From Proteobacteria bacterium UBA4575 (GTDB lineage: Bacteria; Pseudomonadota; Gammaproteobacteria; UBA4575), in NCBI GenBank assembly GCA_002386945.1, contig DGKH01000061.1:1-15263 (forward strand): 15,263 nucleotides of DNA. Direction: 5' to 3'. The notes below the pieces were generated by a model. It was not told the origin of the DNA. It ran no database searches and saw only the letters and a program-made list of their open reading frames with translations. Within the stretch, counting starts at the first letter, position 1. Every line of letters begins with the position of its first letter. The position numbers and the translations under genes were made by a program. Positions 14,723 through 15,263 of this stretch are shown here, piece after piece.

Positions 14723-15263
14723 TTAGTCCAGAAATAACTCTAATGAATCTAAGTCGATAGCATTTGAGCTGATTGCGGCAACTTGATTGTCCTTATCGAA
14801 AAGCAGATAGGATGGTGGGCCGACCAATTCTTCTTCGGCAGCCTGCAAATAGTATTCAGCAGCAACCTTTTCTGTGGTCAAGATATGTGTGTAATGTAGA
14901 TTATTTTTCTTTATCAAGGCTCGCGCTTTTGTCTCTTCTTCGATGCCATCAAAGGCGACACCCATTAAGTCGAGCTTAAGCTCTGGACGTTCGGCCAGAA
15001 AGGCTTGCAGATGTTTGAAGTCGCTCTTGCAGACAGAACACCAGGTGGCCCAGAACATGACTAATTGCCAACGTCCAGCAGTTAGCTCAGGCTCTAGATG
15101 CTGGCCTAGCTGTTGATTTGCAACAATCAGCTTGGTGTTGTTCTCATCTTGGTTAGCAGTAACTGTGCTGCCAAGAAATAGGGACATCAAAACAATCGCA
15201 ATAAGGCTGCGAGCAGCAAGACCTTGAGTAATAGAGTAGTGACGAGATGTGTTGAGTAAAGTA
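14723..15263 (-). CDS. TlpA-like periplasmic thioredoxin-fold protein (partial, 5' end off the window)
   Basis: This is an exported thiol-disulfide oxidoreductase of the TlpA/ResA type. The thioredoxin core shows MFWATWCSVCKSDF with a CxxC active site (CSVC) and a likely cis-proline in VGPPSYLLF. Family members reduce or exchange disulfides in the periplasm, often for cytochrome c or metallocentre assembly; the target here is unknown. A TTG at 15190 and an ATG at 15187 exist but would cut a signal peptide in half. Read upstream, the frame stays open to the window edge and gives ARSLIAIVLMSLFLGSTVTA, a normal export signal ending near VTA-N. No ATG, GTG or TTG occurs in frame between 15191 and 15263, so the start codon lies outside the window. 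Confidence 0.83.
   Translation of the reverse strand, partial: TLLNTSRHYSITQGLAARSLIAIVLMSLFLGSTVTANQDENNTKLIVANQQLGQHLEPELTAGRWQLVMFWATWCSVCKSDFKHLQAFLAERPELKLDLMGVAFDGIEEETKARALIKKNNLHYTHILTTEKVAAEYYLQAAEEELVGPPSYLLFDKDNQVAAISSNAIDLDSLELFLD

Noticed and set aside
1..15263. Mobile element, phage remnant, CRISPR array or defence island
   Set aside because: I saw no transposase, integrase, direct-repeat array, attachment site or toxin-antitoxin-like pair on either strand; all genes look like chromosomal housekeeping or accessory genes.

Overview
The window looks like chromosomal DNA from a free-living gammaproteobacterium. The evidence is a full-length tail-specific protease (Prc) with its N-terminal helical, PDZ, S41 and C-terminal domains, a standalone MobA and MoeB, and a mid-range base composition (judged by eye, not computed). 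I see no transposase, integrase, phage gene, CRISPR array, tRNA or rRNA. The genus cannot be fixed from the sequence. No stretch longer than about 250 bases lacks a gene.

Left part (1-5128). The 5' end of mobA (minus strand, cut by the window edge) diverges from a plus-strand run: a DUF1244 small protein, a MoeB/ThiF-type adenylyltransferase, a YihY/BrkB membrane protein with a C-terminal winged-helix-like extension, a TraB/PrgY-type membrane protein and a TauE/SafE (TSUP) permease. The moeB and yihY genes overlap and the last three lie close together, so moeB to TSUP is probably one transcript. MobA and MoeB both serve molybdenum cofactor synthesis. The three membrane proteins have no obvious shared pathway.

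Middle part (5149-7986). Prc (minus) converges on the TSUP gene and diverges from an acyl-CoA thioesterase (plus). The 249-base divergent gap is the most structured non-coding DNA here. It holds four alternating copies of the complementary words TCAGA(T) and ATCTGA that could pair in mutually exclusive ways, plus a separate perfect 6+3+6 palindrome.

Right part (12871 down to 7996, minus strand). This is a tight four-gene operon with gaps of 3, 6 and 4 bases. In transcript order it encodes a small von Willebrand A (VWA)-like protein with a DxTxS metal site, a membrane-anchored J-domain protein, a 755-residue NorD/CbbO-type VWA protein with an acidic linker, and a class I aminotransferase. NorD and CbbO are known partners of MoxR-type AAA+ ATPases (NorQ, CbbQ), but no such ATPase, nitric oxide reductase or Rubisco gene is present here. 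Two VWA proteins around a membrane J-domain protein suggest an uncharacterised chaperone or complex-remodelling module, and this is the best candidate for something new in the window.

Far right (13022-15263). A plus-strand EamA-type transporter with a likely terminator is followed, on the minus strand, by a two-domain ChrR-like cupin protein. Last comes an exported TlpA-like thioredoxin whose true start lies beyond the window edge.
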